Below are positions 61,228 to 64,000 of a stretch of DNA of 64,000 bases, piece after piece; position 1 is the first letter of the stretch, and each line of letters starts with the position of its first letter. The notes under the pieces were generated by a model. That model saw only the letters and a program-made list of their open reading frames with translations, did no database searches and was not told where the DNA came from. A program made the position numbers and the translations under genes. The DNA comes from Macquaria australasica (Eukaryota; Chordata; Actinopteri; Centrarchiformes; Percichthyidae), in contig SEMN01000264.1 in the NCBI GenBank assembly GCA_005408345.1, positions 1 to 64,000 of the forward strand, written 5' to 3'.

Positions 61228-62222
61228 CTGCTCTTTATTTTTAATTACAACTGCCTATAGGTGAAAAGATCATCTAGAGACACAGCTGCTGCATCAGAGT
61301 CTATGGCTTCTTATCTGCTGTTCTAGTCTCATTATCAGCCTGTGAAGTTGCTACAGTCGTTTAAGATTGTTTCACTCCTGGATGCTACTTTAAAAAAAAT
61401 GTTGCTGGTATAATCCATAAAGCAGATATTGTCCTCACTGTGAATGAAATGACTTTGTACACAATGCTTAAATGATGTTTAACATTTTTAAAGCGCCATC
61501 TGATGATAAATTATGGATGTCACTGGAAGCTGCTCAGAGACTGATATTGTTTGCTAAGACCACGTGCTGACTTCCCATAACTTTGGTAATAAATGATACC
61601 TGAAGCTTTATCTCCAAACATGGAAGCAAATGCAAGTGCTTACGCTGAAAAGACTCCCAGTCAGTGATAAATGTCCACACTGTCCTGCGATTGCTCTTCT
61701 TTGATGCAGCTGTAGGGGTTAGATTGGAGAATAAGGAAATGAGCGTTTTCTACAAAAGCTCTCTAAATTGCTAAATGAGCAGAAGCATTTGTATTCAGTT
61801 CTCAGCCTGATGCAAAAATGTTAGGTGGTACCTTCAGGTAGTGGCTGCAGTGCCATAGAAAGTCTTTTCCTCTGCTGAGACAGATTAATGATTTAACATC
61901 TATCTCCCTTGATAACTTGGAGTTCCAAATTAGGCCTTTCCAGTTTCCACTGTCAAGGTATTTTATTAATTGACCATGGAACCTCAGTGATTTCATGCAC
62001 TGTGTCTCATGAAGTCATTCACATAAATCAGTACATAATATTGATTGTTGTTGAGTTAGTGATTTTCCATGATGGCAATGAGCGTGACATGTGAGCCTGT
62101 TTAAATGCAGCTTGGTTGACTGAAGCTGAACTTCATAACAGTTGCATCTTGTATACCTACTCCAAGCAAATAAACTGAAAAGTTGTGGGGAAGCTAGTTG
62201 CATTGACCTTATTTCAGGTATC
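60646..62222. other. probable intron sequence, no gene recognised
   Basis: No coding exon seen on either strand. Contains a CA microsatellite at 61181-61225. Confidence 0.45.
61181..61225. repeat. CA dinucleotide microsatellite
   Basis: About 22 uninterrupted CA units. Confidence 0.95.
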
Positions 62223-63152
62223 TTAAAGCTGCACAATTCAATAATTCTATATTAACTATGGATCAAATGACAATGTGTAATGTGAAAGGTGTTGCTCGTA
62301 ATGACGTACCCACAGAGAATTATCCCTCAAATTTGCGTTTCCCCTAAGTTGTACAAAGTGTTTTAGCATCTTTCAGCTCATTGTTTTGGTTTGGTGGTCT
62401 GCAACCTAAATGTTTTGGTTCAGTTTCACCGTTCTCATCAATCCAATCTCTTTTTTAAGCAACACTGAACATTTATTGAGTGTGGGTGGGTTGGAGTTGA
62501 AACACATGTTTACATGTTCTTGAAACTTAAGTAACTTGGTAATATAAGTTGAAATAATAAAGTATTTCATGTTGAGCCAACTTGATTCACATTTGTAGAA
62601 ACTTGATAAAATAAGCTCAACCAACATCTTTTTCAGTTCTCTTAACTAATCTTTTCTAGTCCACATTATTTGACACAAGAAGTTGAGTCAACAAACTGCA
62701 TGTTGTATCAACTAATTTATTTAAGTCTAATAAACTTGACACTTTACATTGACATAACTTAAATGTGTCAAAGCAACAAGATGACTTGACTGAGTCAAGG
62801 TGAGTCAACAAATCCTTTTTTACTATAGTCAACAGTGAAAATCCTGTGATAAACCCATTGTGCGCTACCTGCCCAACACCAAACAGCACAGTTAACAACT
62901 AGCTGGTGAACGTAGTTGAGCATTTAGCAGCTAAAGAGCCTGATATGCCCCCTAAGGAGTTGGTGGAGACCAAGAAAACCTAAAAGGAAAGCTGGAATAC
63001 TGGAAGGAATACTGGACTTAGATTCAGCAGGTGGTTAGAGACACGACTCCAAATGAATCCTAATATTGCTCCGTGACTGCTGAATAGGTAAATAGGCAAC
63101 TGTTAGCCAACAGGTTCGCCATATCAACTTTCAAAATTAATGTCGCTTTAAA
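62223..63152. repeat. miniature element related to the NXPE intron 3 repeat, with a nested insert
   Basis: Outer parts (62223-62450 and 62850-63152) follow the longer element in intron 3 of copy B. The intervening 380 bases or so have no counterpart there and are rich in AACTTG / TTGACTC-like motifs on both strands, suggesting a second miniature element inserted within the first. Confidence 0.6.
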
Positions 63153-63188
63153 ACTAAATTACACACACACACACACAGTGGTTATTAG

Positions 63189-63477
63189 TAGAGCTGCAAG
63201 GATTTGTCGATACAAAATTAAATTTATTGGCAAGTATTCTGATAATTGATTAATCGTTTAAGCAACACTGCCCAAAATTCTTTGCTTGCTAGCTTCTCCA
63301 ATGTGAGGATTTACTGGTTTTATCTGTTTTATATCATTGTAAACTGAATATCGTTGGGTTTTGGACTGTTAGTCGTACAAAACAAGATATTTCATTGTCT
63401 TCAACAAGAAAATGTGATGGCCATTTTTCACTATTTTGTAGTGTCGATAATGAAAATAATTATTAGTTGCAGCCCTA
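63189..63477. mobile_element. hAT-like miniature element
   Basis: Starts TAGAGCTGCAAGGATT and ends ATTAGTTGCAGCCCTA, inverted termini of the same general type as the hAT element at 12086-16993. No clear 8-bp target duplication (GTTATTAG versus TTCTTGTC), so the limits or an old age are uncertain. Confidence 0.65.
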
Positions 63478-64000
63478 TTCTTGTCCTACCTTTTGCTAAA
63501 CTAGTCACATAAAATAGTTTTTTTTTGTGCCAGTAAAGTTGTAAGAATTACTTGCAACATGCAGCCCACCATTACAACCACATTCCATATATAGTTTAAT
63601 TGTGCCACACAGACTTAACAGTCAGCAGAGAATGTAGTTACTGTGAGATACAATTGTTATGTTATAGCCCATTAATTAGGGTTAGGCATTGTAAAGGCTG
63701 CACTTCAGATTTGTAGATCAGTAAGCGACAAGCATTATCTTACAGGGTTTGAGGCCTCATTCTCTTAACACCATCAGGGTTAGGGAAGGGCTTTCTTCCC
63801 GTAAGTCTTCCAGGGTTATTGGCTCATTCTCATAAACACTGCTAGTGTTGTGAATTTTATTCAAAGTGTTCTACCACAGTGGATGATTTCATTCCATCTC
63901 TATATAAAATGGTAGACTAAGGCACAAAATCTACCAGACTCATGGATTTTATTCCCTTAACTCTGCCAAGGTCATGGGTTTTTCCCCTTGTGTAGATCGA
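63478..64000. other. terminal stretch, no gene recognised
   Basis: No supported exon. From about 63740 onward, diverged repeats of a pattern CTCATTCTC...AACAC...CAGGGTTA / CATGGATTTTATTCCC recur every 70-100 bases, possibly a decayed minisatellite. Confidence 0.4.

Noticed and set aside
1..64000. CRISPR arrays, bacterial operons, ribosomal or transfer RNA genes
   Set aside because: No regularly spaced repeat-spacer pattern, no Shine-Dalgarno-led gene strings and no recognisable rRNA or tRNA. The sequence is vertebrate nuclear DNA.

Overview
The window comes from a vertebrate nuclear genome, almost certainly a ray-finned (teleost) fish. The evidence is intron-split genes with GT-AG borders, a miR-200b/200a/429 cluster, L2-type LINEs ending in short AATTC/TTGAA repeats, hAT-type DNA transposons and miniature elements, and an expanded NXPE3-like family. 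Most open reading frames in the window are transposon remnants or chance frames.

Layout. Positions 1-2640: + strand non-coding transcription unit carrying mir-200b, mir-200a and mir-429, ending at tandem AATAAA signals. 2641-4809: no gene seen. 4810-10218: nearly full-length but frame-broken L2-type LINE, minus strand. 10246-11997: inverted duplication around a 309-bp spacer, with an orphan NXPE first exon on the left arm and the true first exon of NXPE copy A on the right. 11532-23724: NXPE copy A, six exons, open. Its first intron holds a nested stack: a hAT element, an L2-type LINE inside it, and a solo LTR inside the LINE. Its later introns hold another solo LTR and a miniature inverted-repeat element. 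25320-31033: second L2-type LINE, much better preserved, interrupted by a fragment of a different LINE that carries RNase H. 32190-34091: three exons of a fibrinogen-related-domain (FReD) gene. 35902-41016: NXPE copy B, minus, open. 46009-51622: NXPE copy C, minus, open. 55640-56747: NXPE copy D, a broken relic. 57000-60000: retroelement and hAT miniature-element debris. 60190-60645: CpG-rich promoter-like segment and a candidate first coding exon of an unidentified + strand gene whose remainder lies beyond the window.

The NXPE copies are the core of the locus. A is in + orientation; B, C and D are in minus orientation. The A and B 3' flanks form inverted-repeat arms around the second LINE and the FReD gene. 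B, C and D are a decaying tandem series. A, B and C each keep the same six-exon structure with matching phases and predict membrane-anchored proteins of 583 to 585 residues, with a neurexophilin-like region followed by a PC-esterase domain. Differences concentrate in the last exon: copy B keeps residues resembling mammalian NXPE3, while A and C share a different version.

Exon borders, repeat boundaries and target-site duplications were read by eye. Family names come from recognised motifs, not from searches. I did not find a clearly new molecular system. The most unusual items are the 457-bp templated copy between 57-bp duplicated flanks (41967-42537), the dated nested insertions, and the last-exon divergence among NXPE copies.
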